A DNA stretch of 64,000 nucleotides, taken from positions 62,001 to 126,000 of the forward strand of contig JAPFFF010000028.1 in assembly GCA_039105265.1 (NCBI GenBank). The letters run 5' to 3'. The DNA comes from Tritrichomonas musculus. Lineage: Eukaryota; Parabasalia; Tritrichomonadida; Tritrichomonadidae. Shown in pieces: positions 18,645 through 28,769 of this stretch. Each line of letters starts with the position of its first letter. The stretch's first letter is position 1. The notes beneath the pieces are model-generated. The model saw only the letters and a program-made list of their open reading frames with translations, was not told the origin of the DNA and did no database searches. The position numbers and the translations under genes were made by a program.

Positions 18645-21600
18645 CTAGCAAACTAAGTTTACGAGAATAAATAATATAAATAAAAAGCAAGCACCAGTCA
18701 AAATTGATTTCAAAGAAATATGAAATTCTCTTTGTTTCAAATAAGTTTCATTATTTAATTTAACTCGTAAATAGTGTTCTTTTTTATTCTTGCCAAATAA
18801 AATTCGAGCAAAATGCCAATTTATTAAAATATTAGTGTCATTCAATGATTTGCATCCTTGAAAAATTGATTCACCAACCTCAGATACGCCTGACATATCG
18901 ATTTTAGTAAGTGATGAACAATTTTTAAAAGCATGATGTCCAATTGTTTTCACTGATTTTGATAAATCCACAAAGGTCAATGATTCACAATTTAAAAATG
19001 TGCATGGTTCAATGAATTCTATATTTTCAGGAATCTTTATTGTTATCAATGATGAACAGTTATGAAAAGCATACTCCTCAATTAGTTTTACCGATGAAGG
19101 AATCGTAATTGATGAAAAAGATGAGCATCCAGCAAACGAATAATATCCAATTTTTCTTAACATTGATGGCAATGAAACTGTGTTAAGTGATGAGCAGCCT
19201 TGAAAAGTTTGATTATTGATTTCTGTGATTTGTGGAGGAATAGTGATATTTATCAGAGAAGAACATTCCATAAAGGCTCCAACTCCTATTTTTTTTACTG
19301 AATCAGGTATTTCAATTTTTTCTAGTGATTTACAACCTGCAAAAGCGATACCATAAATTGCTTGTAATGAAGAAGGAAGATTAATGTTTTTCAATGATGT
19401 GCATTCGCAAAAAGTGCCACATTGGATTGATGTCAGTTCAGAATGGATTACTACTTTTTCAAGTGATTCACAATTGAAAAAAGCTTGGTCTGCAATATAT
19501 TTTACTGACGATGGTATCACAATTTCTTTTAGCGAAGAGCATGATTTAAATGAATAGGCTCCAATTGTTTCTACACTTGAAGGAATTATTACATCTGATA
19601 GAGAAATGCAATGTTCAAATGAACTTTCTCCAATTTCTTTTATTGATTCTGGAATGACTATTTTTGTCAGAGAATTGCATCCACAAAATGTCTTTTCATC
19701 AATATATGATACAGATGAAGGAATAGTTATTTCTTTAAGAGAAATGCACCCACAAAATGCATAATCTGCGATAATGGATACTGAAGTTGGAATGATTATA
19801 TTTGTCAATGAATCGCATCCACAAAATGTTCCCGTTTCAATTATTTTAATTTGAGGAGGAAGAGATATATTTGTAATCGATTGGCATCCAAAAAATGCCC
19901 CTTGTTCGATGTTATTGACATTTTGAGGGATTGTTATTTTTTTCAGAGAGGAGCAACCGATAAAAGCAAAACATTGAATTGTTGTCACCAATGGAGGGAT
20001 ATTTATTTCTATTAAAGCGGAACAATCTTCGAATGTATACATTTCTATATTTTCTACAGAAAAAGGAATGACAACTTTAATTAATGAAGAGCATTGGCTG
20101 AAAGCATTCATGCCAATTCTAGTTACTGAGTCAGGAATGAATATTTCTTCTAATTGATTAAAATTAGAAAAAGAATAATCATTGATTGCAACAACAGAAG
20201 ATGGAATGATTATTTTTTTAACTGATTGACAATAGCATAAAGTATTCTTATCTATTTCAATCAAAGAAGAATGGAGTTTAATTTCACTCAATAAGCAGCC
20301 ATCAAATATTCCAGTTCCATATCTTTCTAATATGGGAACTTCAGCATAAATCAAAGAAGAACAGTCCTTGAATGCATAGTGGCCAATTACTTTAACTGAT
20401 GATGAAATAAAAAGTCTTTTTAAAGATGAGCATCCGTTAAAAGCAAAGTCTCCAATTGACAAAACAGAAGAAGGAATTATCATTTGAGTCAAAGACTTAC
20501 AATCATTGAATGCATAATCTTCGATTGAAATGACAGATGATGGAATTGAAATATGTTTTAATGATTGACATCCATCAAAAAGATGTGATTTAATTGTCGT
20601 AATACTTGAAGGAATTGTTATTTGTTCTAGATTTTGGCAGTCTTTGAATGTATTACAACCAATCTCAGCAACAGATGAAGGAATGACTATTTCTTTTAAT
20701 GAGAAGCATCCTAAAAATGCATTCATTCCTATTTTCTTAACTGATGAAGGAATGGTCACTGATTTTAAAGAGTAGTATTCAAAAAATGAATTATCTTTAA
20801 TTGTTGAAACATGAGAATCAAATCTAATTGAATTAATCATTGAATTTTTGATTAGCTTATCATCTGTTTCTTCAACTTTGGTAATAAAAACAGAAATATT
20901 AAAGTTGCATCTTTTTCTACATTTTTTCAAGAGTTCAAATGCTTTATCGAATGAATTAGTAGGGTAACTGATCTCTATTGAAATATTTTTAATTTTTTTC
21001 AACAGATCAATAAAAGTATTTAAATTGAATGATTTATTAGAAACTAATGTTTCTACAAAATTTGAAAGAATATTAAATCTGAGATACTTTTCTTGTGTAT
21101 TCATTAAAATATCATCAGGTTTGATTGAAGACATTTCAAAGCAATTCTTCTTTCTTGAAGATTTAATGAATGTAAGGAAATAAATCAATAAATTATTGAC
21201 ATTTTTAAAGCAATTGTGTAATTCTTCATTTTTTATTTGTTTAATGATTGTTTCTATAAATTTTTGTTGTATCTTCACAGGAAGCATGTTAAATTTACTA
21301 AAAAGAATTTTTTTATTTTGAATATCAACTGATTGTTTGTTCATTAAATTATAAATATTGTTATATATATTTACGTCATTTACATAATTGTCATCTGTAA
21401 TATCTTCCACATACATGATAAATTCATCGATATCAACATCATCTAGTAAATATTGATCATCATTTTTGTTGTATTTAAGTTTATTGAAAATTTCTTCAAA
21501 AGTCGGTCTTTCATTTGGATCTTTTGACCAACATTTTTCAATCAATTCTTTAAAAGATTTTTTAATAGGAACAGTAAATTGTGGTCGATAATTATCAATT

Positions 21601-22346
21601 ACTTTTTGATAGAATTGAAATAATGTAATTTTCTTGTTTTCAAGTTCTGGATATGGCACAGTTTCTGTCAGAATTTCAAACATCAAAATTCCAAATGAAT
21701 AAACGTCTGATTTCCCGTCAAAAAAATTGTCAGAAATAACTTCAGGTGCCATGTAAATTGGAGTTCCGCAATTTTCAGTAATGGAGGTTTTTAAACTGTC
21801 ACTTTTGTCTTTTTTCTCATAAAAAGTGGATAAACCGAAGTCTGAAATTAAAGGATGAAGATAATCATCGAGTAAAATGTTGCCTGGCTTTAAATCCCTG
21901 TGGAGAATATTATGCTGGTGAAGAATCATCATTCCTCGTGTTATTCCAACTAGAATAATTTGTCTTGCTGTATTATTATAATCTAAATATGCTAAAGATT
22001 TTTCGGAATTTTGAAGTAATTGATCAAGGGATCCTTTGTTAGCTAAATCCATGATGATTGTAACCGCAAATTTCCCTTCAAAATCCATTAATGAATATCC
22101 AATGAAATTGATAATCGTCGGATGCTGTAAATTCATCATTATTTCTATTTCTCGATCGGTCATATTTTGTTTCTCATTGTTAACATAAGTAATGATTTTT
22201 GCTGCATAATATTCATTATTATTGGGACAAAAAACTTTAAAAACCATTCCGAATCCCCCACTTTTAATTTTCTCCTTTTTTTCAAAAGTGTTAATGTCGA
22301 TTTTAAATTTACTTTTAAGATCAGATTTTCCTTTATTTCCATTCAT
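18645..22346 (-). CDS. TKL-like protein kinase fused to BspA-type leucine-rich repeats with C-terminal membrane anchor
   Basis: 1233 residues. Residues about 15-295 form a protein kinase: glycine loop IKSGGFGMVFKV, catalytic lysine in YYAAKII, HRDLKPGNILL, DFGLS, GTPIYMAPEV, and C-lobe KCWSKDPNERPTF. A helical linker (about 310-500) leads to nearly 30 BspA/LRR_5 repeats of 20-24 residues (pattern IPSSVxxIxxxAFxxCxSLxxI), residues about 510-1185. The last 25 residues (SILTGACFLFILFILVNLVC) are a membrane segment at the extreme C-terminus. There is no signal peptide, so the protein is probably tail-anchored with kinase and LRRs in the cytosol, unlike the usual surface BspA proteins. The start codon lies 1 bp from the end of a TTAA-flanked element, which must therefore supply the 5' flank. 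Confidence 0.9.
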   Translation of the reverse strand: MNGNKGKSDLKSKFKIDINTFEKKEKIKSGGFGMVFKVFCPNNNEYYAAKIITYVNNEKQNMTDREIEIMMNLQHPTIINFIGYSLMDFEGKFAVTIIMDLANKGSLDQLLQNSEKSLAYLDYNNTARQIILVGITRGMMILHQHNILHRDLKPGNILLDDYLHPLISDFGLSTFYEKKDKSDSLKTSITENCGTPIYMAPEVISDNFFDGKSDVYSFGILMFEILTETVPYPELENKKITLFQFYQKVIDNYRPQFTVPIKKSFKELIEKCWSKDPNERPTFEEIFNKLKYNKNDDQYLLDDVDIDEFIMYVEDITDDNYVNDVNIYNNIYNLMNKQSVDIQNKKILFSKFNMLPVKIQQKFIETIIKQIKNEELHNCFKNVNNLLIYFLTFIKSSRKKNCFEMSSIKPDDILMNTQEKYLRFNILSNFVETLVSNKSFNLNTFIDLLKKIKNISIEISYPTNSFDKAFELLKKCRKRCNFNISVFITKVEETDDKLIKNSMINSIRFDSHVSTIKDNSFFEYYSLKSVTIPSSVKKIGMNAFLGCFSLKEIVIPSSVAEIGCNTFKDCQNLEQITIPSSITTIKSHLFDGCQSLKHISIPSSVISIEDYAFNDCKSLTQMIIPSSVLSIGDFAFNGCSSLKRLFISSSVKVIGHYAFKDCSSLIYAEVPILERYGTGIFDGCLLSEIKLHSSLIEIDKNTLCYCQSVKKIIIPSSVVAINDYSFSNFNQLEEIFIPDSVTRIGMNAFSQCSSLIKVVIPFSVENIEMYTFEDCSALIEINIPPLVTTIQCFAFIGCSSLKKITIPQNVNNIEQGAFFGCQSITNISLPPQIKIIETGTFCGCDSLTNIIIPTSVSIIADYAFCGCISLKEITIPSSVSYIDEKTFCGCNSLTKIVIPESIKEIGESSFEHCISLSDVIIPSSVETIGAYSFKSCSSLKEIVIPSSVKYIADQAFFNCESLEKVVIHSELTSIQCGTFCECTSLKNINLPSSLQAIYGIAFAGCKSLEKIEIPDSVKKIGVGAFMECSSLINITIPPQITEINNQTFQGCSSLNTVSLPSMLRKIGYYSFAGCSSFSSITIPSSVKLIEEYAFHNCSSLITIKIPENIEFIEPCTFLNCESLTFVDLSKSVKTIGHHAFKNCSSLTKIDMSGVSEVGESIFQGCKSLNDTNILINWHFARILFGKNKKEHYLRVKLNNETYLKQREFHISLKSILTGACFLFILFILVNLVC

Positions 22347-22347
22347 A

Positions 22348-23837
22348 TTAAGGGCGGCGTTTAGCCTCTCAAAAAGTGGAGATTTGGAACATCCATAATT
22401 TCCATAATAATGAATTTTTAATTTATTTTATAGTTTATATAAAATGTATAAGTATATAATTTATTATTTATATGGTTATAAGAGCAGAATTACAAAAAAA
22501 TAAAAATCAAAAAAATATGATTTTTTTCATGTTTGAGATATCCTTGCTCCGACGACGTAGTTTGATTTTTATTTATTTTTTAAAAAAATTTTACTAGGCA
22601 ACCATCCCATTTCCAATGATCCTCAAATAGTTATTATGATTTTAATTTTTCTCCTCTCAAAATTCAATAGGAAAAATAATCAAAATAATCAATAGAATTC
22701 CATTGAAATTTTTTTTCTGAGTTTATTCTCAATCATTTTTATTCAACAATTTACAAATATAGCGAAATATTTTATGATAATTAATATATATTTGTTTATT
22801 AATAAACATTAAATATTAAATTGAGAATAAAAGAATTGTTTTAAAATGATATTACTTAAACATTTTCTTGAATTCAACAATTTGCCAAAAATCATTATTT
22901 AGAATATAATGAACGTAACAAATCCTAATAAAAATGGAATAGAATGGAGTTTTTTAAGTATTAGTACAATTCACACTATCAATACAAATCCAAAAAAACG
23001 ATTAATATTATTGATGAAATTTCCAAGAAATATTTAAAAAGCACATTCAGTCATATGATTATATAAGAAATTTAAATATTAATTGCAATTTCTCTTTTTA
23101 TTTATTGATTCAATCAATTAATAATCTAATTGAAGCACTTATTGATCAAAAACCATATATTATTTTTATTTTTGCAGTGTTTTTTAAAATTAAAAAATTC
23201 TTTACGCATGTATTTGATGCGCGATTTGCAAAAATAAAATTCAAGGATTTGATGTAAATTTTGAAGAACATGAAGGATAAATTTTTTTTATATAAAGTTA
23301 AATAAATATTAAATATATATATGCTAATAAATAAGCTATTTATTCCATATATTCCAATTTAATACAATTTATTTTTATTAGAAATTATCATTCAAAATAA
23401 ATATTTTTGAATACTAAATGATTAAATTTAAAATATATATATTTTAATATAGATTAATTATTATTCTTTTTAAATTTTTTATTAAACTATAAAATATATA
23501 AAAATAATTAAAATACATATAAATCAAACTATATAATATAAATATCAAAGAAAAGCAATTTAGAAAAATTTTATTTTTTCTGTAAATTCAATTTATTAAT
23601 TTCATATATTATCTTAAATAATTTATTAATCCAATTTTATATTATTTATTAAATATATAAACATTTATATATAAATAAATATATTGATAAATACTGAATT
23701 ATTCTAAATATTATAATGTATTTTATTATTATTTTCTGTTTTAGAAATTTGAATTAATTATTTAGTTTTGTGAGAATAAAATTATTTTTCAGAACATTTA
23801 ACTTTTTCTGAAATAATTTTCAAAACGCCGCCCTTAA
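22348..23837. mobile_element. TTAA-flanked non-autonomous element (piggyBac-like)
   Basis: Perfect 15-bp inverted ends: TTAAGGGCGGCGTTT at 22348-22362 and its complement AAACGCCGCCCTTAA at 23823-23837. If TTAA is the target duplication, the terminal repeat is GGGCGGCGTTT. TTAA targeting is the hallmark of piggyBac elements. The interior (about 1.49 kb) is AT-rich and I see no transposase. Flanks beyond TTAA do not match each other. The left end abuts the LRR-kinase start codon, and the first 60 bp after the left end also occur at 54851-54908. Confidence 0.65.
22361..22418. repeat. dispersed 58-bp repeat, copy 1 (5' flank of LRR kinase)
   Basis: Matches 54851-54908 with about five differences. 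Core: CCTCTCAAAAAGTGGAGATT, then a stretch ending TCCATAATAATG. Read on the minus strand it contains TCATTA (22413 to 22408), which fits the trichomonad Inr consensus TCA-Y-T-W, 62 nt upstream of the kinase ATG. It could be a promoter carried by the element. Confidence 0.7.
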
Positions 23838-24461
23838 AGATATTTGTTGAAAACCAAAATTGAGAGAAAAAAATTTATTGACAGAAAAATCAATAAACAT
23901 ATAGTATTGTAATTTTAGGAGAAAATGTTATTTTAGAAGGAAAAAAGTTGTTATAACAATAATTGCATTATTGTGTTATATATTATTATAAAATTAAAGG
24001 ATTGTATGTTTATTACATATAGAGAAATGACCAAAAACTTCAATCCATGAAGAATGAGATATAAATTGAAAGAAAAACTATAATAAAATTTTCACCTCTC
24101 AATTTTATTTTTTGTTTAATTTCCCATACAGTTATTAATTTAAAGTGGTAACGTTATTTTTCAGAAAAAAAAAATAATTAGATAATTTTGATTGTGATTT
24201 CAATGCATTCAAAATTGAATTCTCTCAGATTGACGACTTCACCTTGTTTCAAAAAATTGAAGAAAAAAGAAAAATCCGAGACATTGAGTTACACATTTGT
24301 TAATAATTTCGAAATGATTCAATTGAATTTATCGTTTTTGCTAATAAAATAAATACATTACTTTCAATGAAAAATCCTTCATCAATTTTTGAAAATATAA
24401 AATGAAAAAAGAAGAAGAAAACTTGAATATTATTCATTTTATTTAATGACTGCATTTTTAT
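23838..24461. other. intergenic, with a short decayed coding remnant
   Basis: Mostly AT-rich. On the plus strand at about 24,205-24,350 two adjacent frames read FSQIDDFTLFQKIEEKRKI and FVNNFEMIQLNLSF, which resemble the N-terminal segment of a trichomonad multigene family often followed by ankyrin/DUF3447 regions. It is broken and short, so it is only a probable relic. Nothing else is recognised. Confidence 0.35.
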
Positions 24462-26183
24462 TCATGCTTTTGGGGGCAATTTTTCAATAATGGCATCAGT
24501 TACTAGAGAGCAATCACAATCATTTAAAATTACCGAAAAGCACAGCAATAATTTTCTAGGTAAAAATGAAGAAAGTTGATTAAATAACGAAATCATCATC
24601 TTTTTTGATATATTATTTTTTAATTCTGAAACAAAATCAAAAATATTTTCAGTAACTTTAAATGGTTCATACAATTTGATCATTTTAACAACAATATTTT
24701 CATTGTAATATTTGATTGCTAATTTGAAAACTTTAAAATTTATTTTATCTTTCAATCTAAGAAAGATCAATGCATTGTAAGAATCTTTTTCTTCAAATTG
24801 ACAATCAAGTATATAATTAGCAAAATCATGATTTGCCATAATCGCATATATAAGATAAGTAATAAAATCTATGCTTTCCATCAAATATTCAAATAAATAT
24901 TTAGATATGTCATTTAAATAATCTATTAATGATCTTGTTAAACATTTGAAAAAGCAACCGCAAGATAATTTATTTATATTTTCATCTTTTTGAGACAAAA
25001 TAAATTTGAATAAATTAAAATCTCTGATAGAATAAATTAAAATGCTGTCATCTAATTGATCGTTTGTTTGCTCTTCTTTTTTTGCAATTGATAAAATTTT
25101 TAAAAGATTTGGTTTAATAATTGGATAATATGAACAATATATTGCAGTTTTTAAGCTAGAACAATTCAAATTATAAAAATAACCATCGTCATTAATTTCA
25201 TCATAAGCATAATTTTCATTATCTTCATCAATTAATTCATTTTTATATTTTTCAAAAGAATATTCAATTAATTCATGAGAACTTAAATAAATTGATTCAG
25301 AAAAAACTTCATCATGTGAACAAGTTTCTTCGCATGTATGTATAATATCATAGTTTTTGCCAAAATAAGCATATCTTAATAAATCAGGTTCTATTTCATC
25401 TAAATTCATCCATAAAAATTTAAATATTTTGAGAGATCCATAAATGGCTGCTGCTTTAATTAAAGACAAGTCTCTGTCAGCTGTCATTGCTCTTTCATAA
25501 TAAGAAAAGGGGATTTTATAATTAAATTCAATATTTTCATGAGAAAGATAATATTGAAATTCATCAATTTCATCATTTCTAATAAGTTTATGAATATAGG
25601 AAGGATTATAATTTAAATTACGATTTATAATGTGTTCTTCAGGATTGTTCATCACAAATTGTAAAAATGAAATATCATTTTTAATATCAGTATTATTTTG
25701 ATCTGCTAAAATATTTTTAGTTCTTAAATCAGCATATTCTTGATCATATTTTCTTATTTCAGGTAAAAAATTGATGAAAATGAAATTATCTATGAATGAA
25801 TTTTCTACAATTGATTGGATCGAAAAAAAATTTTTGGTAAAAAAATAAAAAATAGAAATTTTAAATTCAGAGCAGTTATTAATTAATTCATTTTCAGTGA
25901 GATTTAATCGTTTAAATTCTGTTACAAAATCAATACAAATATCTAAAAAAATTTCAAAATTCCTAAAATTATTAGAAGCTTCCCATATTATTTTCTGAAA
26001 AAAGAAAATTCCACTTGCATGATCTTTGAAAAATATATTTTTGTAATTTAATAAAAAATTAACTGTATCCTGATAAGTGTCATATGACAGGATTTCAAGA
26101 TGATTAAAAAGAAGCATTGTAGCATCATGATATTCTTTGTTTTGAGATAAATAATTATTGATTTTTTCTGCCTTGGTATTCAT
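24462..26183 (-). CDS. DUF3447/ankyrin-type protein
   Basis: 573 residues, soluble, rich in Asn, Ile and Lys. The N-terminal part is helical (YQDTVNFLLNYKNIFFKD and FLDICIDFVTEFKRL). The central segment around residues 190-270 matches the trichomonad DUF3447 pattern: IHKLIRNDEIDEFQYYLSHE, then FNYKIPFSYYERA, then LSLIKAAAIYGSLKIFKFLW and LLRYAYFGKNYDIIH. This family is expanded in trichomonads and normally leads into ankyrin repeats; here the later repeats are degenerate and hard to count. Likely role is protein-protein interaction in the cytosol; partners are unknown. The ATG is the first in the frame. The gene stands alone downstream of the Myb gene on the same strand, with about 250 bp between. 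Confidence 0.75.
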   Translation of the reverse strand: MNTKAEKINNYLSQNKEYHDATMLLFNHLEILSYDTYQDTVNFLLNYKNIFFKDHASGIFFFQKIIWEASNNFRNFEIFLDICIDFVTEFKRLNLTENELINNCSEFKISIFYFFTKNFFSIQSIVENSFIDNFIFINFLPEIRKYDQEYADLRTKNILADQNNTDIKNDISFLQFVMNNPEEHIINRNLNYNPSYIHKLIRNDEIDEFQYYLSHENIEFNYKIPFSYYERAMTADRDLSLIKAAAIYGSLKIFKFLWMNLDEIEPDLLRYAYFGKNYDIIHTCEETCSHDEVFSESIYLSSHELIEYSFEKYKNELIDEDNENYAYDEINDDGYFYNLNCSSLKTAIYCSYYPIIKPNLLKILSIAKKEEQTNDQLDDSILIYSIRDFNLFKFILSQKDENINKLSCGCFFKCLTRSLIDYLNDISKYLFEYLMESIDFITYLIYAIMANHDFANYILDCQFEEKDSYNALIFLRLKDKINFKVFKLAIKYYNENIVVKMIKLYEPFKVTENIFDFVSELKNNISKKMMISLFNQLSSFLPRKLLLCFSVILNDCDCSLVTDAIIEKLPPKA

Positions 26184-26275
26184 TTATAAAAATGTCTTTT
26201 TAACATTTTAAAAATTTCCAACAATTTGAATGGCCAATTTTTAAAAATTTTAAAATTTTCCAACTAATTGAATGG

Positions 26276-26337
26276 AACAAATGAAACACAAAAACAAGTT
26301 TGAATAAACAAATGAAACACAAAAACAAGTTTGAATA
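26276..26337. repeat. two-copy 31-bp tandem repeat
   Basis: Two identical 31-bp units (AACAAATGAAACACAAAAAC plus AAGTTTGAATA) side by side, followed by a partial third copy, in the gap between the DUF3447-type and Myb genes. It looks like a slippage product. Confidence 0.85.
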
Positions 26338-26435
26338 AACAAGTAAAATATGTATATAAATAAATAAATAAAACGCATATGCAAGTTTATATAAACAAAA
26401 ATAAAAACACAATGCAAGCACATATTTAAAAATTT

Positions 26436-27242
26436 TCAAGGATTTAAGTTGAATGGGTCGTAGTCAGAGCTGACTTCGCTCATGTAATTTTGCAGCTGCG
26501 GCAGCATCTGGAAGAGGGCTCTGTTCTCCACAATTGTCGAAAGCGACGAAGCTTCCTGCTTAATGAATTCAATTTTGTCCTTCAGCGCGTCGGTTTTGAC
26601 AGCGCTTCGAAGTAGCCGCGCAGCTTCCCCTGGCTGGATGGCAATCTCGCTAGCTGAGCCTTTGTTGTACTTTTTATACAATTTTTCAAAAGCTGATAAA
26701 TTTATATTTGATTGAATTTTTTGAGAAGGTTCGTTTGATTCTGTGTTAACTTTTTTTTTGAGATCAAATGCTTGCTGAACAATTTCGGTTGGCGTGTATT
26801 GTTTATAGATTGGATTTCTGTTGAGATGCTCATTTATGATTGGCTTGATTTGATTAAAGTGGCCTTTGTGAATATAGTTAAAACGATTTCTGAGAGCATA
26901 TTCTGTTCGGCCGGGAAAATAAGGTTTGATTTTCTTCCATTTCTGTAGATTCATAACAACCTGTAATTCAAGAAGATGATCTTCTTCTGGTGTCCATTGC
27001 GCATTAATAATATCTGGACTAAGGTAATTTAAATAACGATCTTTGCATTGTCTTGGTGTCCTTATTATTATTTCATTATTACGATCTTTTCGTGGACAAG
27101 TTTTTGCCAATTCTTGTGATATTGTTATCCAATTTTGACCAAATATTGAAACTAAATTCGAAAGTTCTTCATCTTCTTCGGGTAAAAATTTATATCGACT
27201 AATCTTCTTTTTATTTTCCCCAGTTGATGTATTAGTAATCAT
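26436..27242 (-). CDS. R2R3 Myb-domain DNA-binding protein
   Basis: 268 residues. Two Myb/SANT repeats lie near the N-terminus: residues about 15-72 (FLPEEDEELSNLVSIFGQNW ending RTPRQCKDRYLNYL) and 77-125 (WTPEEDHLLELQVVMNLQKW then RTEYALRNRFNYI). The spaced tryptophans and recognition-helix residues are present, but the last Trp of the first repeat is replaced, as in many trichomonad Mybs. The first repeat carries an insertion (CPRKDRNNEIIIRTP). The C-terminal half is a linker and a helical acidic region. Trichomonad Myb proteins of this layout act as transcription factors that bind promoter or initiator-proximal sites (known for Trichomonas Myb1-3); that this one does so is inference. Its 3' end is notably more GC-rich than the rest of the gene. 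Confidence 0.88.
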   Translation of the reverse strand: MITNTSTGENKKKISRYKFLPEEDEELSNLVSIFGQNWITISQELAKTCPRKDRNNEIIIRTPRQCKDRYLNYLSPDIINAQWTPEEDHLLELQVVMNLQKWKKIKPYFPGRTEYALRNRFNYIHKGHFNQIKPIINEHLNRNPIYKQYTPTEIVQQAFDLKKKVNTESNEPSQKIQSNINLSAFEKLYKKYNKGSASEIAIQPGEAARLLRSAVKTDALKDKIEFIKQEASSLSTIVENRALFQMLPQLQNYMSEVSSDYDPFNLNP

Positions 27243-27365
27243 TTCTTAATAATATAATAATTAAAATATTAAAATAGTTATTTTAAGGGGAAATATTGAA
27301 TAGTTTTTTTATTGAAATTCTAGAAATATATTTTTTATAATACCGAAAAAATTGATTAAAAACAA

Positions 27366-27437
27366 GGGCAATTAGTCTAGTGGTATGATTCGCGCTTAGG
27401 GTGCGCGAGGTCCCGGGTTCAATTCCCGGATTGCCCC
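27366..27437 (+). tRNA. tRNA-Pro (AGG)
   Basis: 72-nt cloverleaf: acceptor stem GGGCAAT with ATTGCCC, D arm with TAGTGGTAT, anticodon stem CGCGC/GCGCG with loop TTAGGGT (anticodon AGG), T arm CCGGGTTCAATTCCCGG and discriminator C. No intron. Followed at once by a T run suited to Pol III termination. It sits between the Myb and MFS genes. Confidence 0.97.
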
Positions 27438-27497
27438 GAATTTTTTTGTAAACAAAAAAAAATTATATTAACGGTTAGTAAAGAAAAAGTTATTTTT

Positions 27498-28769
27498 TTA
27501 CAAATTACTTGAATCGATAAGAGAAGCATGAATTGTTCTATTTCTGTCTTCTTCTTCTAGTTGAGGATTTTTGAGTCTCTTTTCTCTTATGAAAATCGCG
27601 CCGAAAAGAGAGCATCCCAAGTTAATTCCGCTAAAAACGAGCATGAGGCCGAATTGGCCCAGCCAAATCTGTAGATAAGGCAGCGAGAACATCACGATTG
27701 TTGCGCTTACCCAATTGAGAGAAATTCCTATTGTCATTGCAACCGTTTTCACGTCAGGAGGGAAGAACATCGTGATTATGTAAAAGGGCACATTTGAGAG
27801 GCCAAGACCGTACGATAGCTGGTAACCGAAAAGTGCAAACATAGGAACCCACTTTGACCAATTAAAGCCAGCATTCAGAGCATAAATTAAAAGCATGAAT
27901 GAAGTTCCCGACGATGAAACTATCCACAAAAGTTTACCGCCAAATCTATCAATCAAAAGTGAGCTTATAAAGCACGTAAAAAGTTGCGCTGAAACCGCCA
28001 TGGCGGCTTGATAACCGCTATCTATCGTCAAACCAACTTCACTAAGTAACGGCGAACAGTTTTGCATAATGGCGCCAATGCCCGAAAATTGTACTGAAAA
28101 CATAAGGACCATTGAAACTATGAAATTTCGACGATAACGAATACTTAAAATTGATTCCCTAGCTCTTCTCTTCTTGTCTTCGGCGGCTTCGTCAGTTCGT
28201 TTGGGATCTGATGGTGAATCTGGAATGAACCAAACGCATGTACCTAATATTAGTAAAAATCCGGATGATACAAATATTGGATATCTCCAACTATGAAGAA
28301 CACCAATAAGATTGAACATAACATGGGCTAATGCAATTGAAACTGGATGAAGAGAACTGAAAAATCCTTTTTGATCATCAGGAGCAATTTCTGCGATATA
28401 TAACGGAATTGTTAATGAGACACCTGAGAGTATAAAACCATGAAATCCTCGAATAATAATTGCAACCCAAAAATATTTTTTGTTCATTACTAAAAGAAGG
28501 AGCCATAAACCAGATCCAACACAACCAATTATTGAAACAACAACTTTACGTCTTAAATGAGCGAGTAAAAAATTGAATAAGTAAGGCCCAAATATGGAAA
28601 TCATTGCTGGAATTGATTGAAATGATGCGTACTCAAATGTTGATATTTGAAACTCTGCATTAATAACTTTAAGAGTTGCTGAACCATATGCAATGATAGC
28701 GCCAAAATTTATTGATCCGCACATTAAAACTAGACCATAGAGAAGGTTAATCGTGCAAAATTTCATCAA
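27498..28769 (-). CDS. MFS sugar-porter-type transporter
   Basis: 423 residues with about 12 hydrophobic segments, the size of sugar-porter family members. Family marks: PLYIAEIAP (before TM5, the PxYxxExxP motif), FIPDSPSDPKR at the end of TM6 (a variant of PESPR), MFSVQFSGIGAIMQNCSPLL in TM7 (QxxG), and DRFGGK between TM8 and TM9. The first-half RxGRR loop is present as AHLRRKVV. Most likely a plasma-membrane hexose facilitator; the substrate is inferred only from the family. The cytosolic loop after TM6 is charged (EAAEDKKRRARES). Start is the first ATG, leading straight into TM1. The 3' portion is less AT-rich than the 5' portion. Confidence 0.88.
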   Translation of the reverse strand: MMKFCTINLLYGLVLMCGSINFGAIIAYGSATLKVINAEFQISTFEYASFQSIPAMISIFGPYLFNFLLAHLRRKVVVSIIGCVGSGLWLLLLVMNKKYFWVAIIIRGFHGFILSGVSLTIPLYIAEIAPDDQKGFFSSLHPVSIALAHVMFNLIGVLHSWRYPIFVSSGFLLILGTCVWFIPDSPSDPKRTDEAAEDKKRRARESILSIRYRRNFIVSMVLMFSVQFSGIGAIMQNCSPLLSEVGLTIDSGYQAAMAVSAQLFTCFISSLLIDRFGGKLLWIVSSSGTSFMLLIYALNAGFNWSKWVPMFALFGYQLSYGLGLSNVPFYIITMFFPPDVKTVAMTIGISLNWVSATIVMFSLPYLQIWLGQFGLMLVFSGINLGCSLFGAIFIREKRLKNPQLEEEDRNRTIHASLIDSSNL

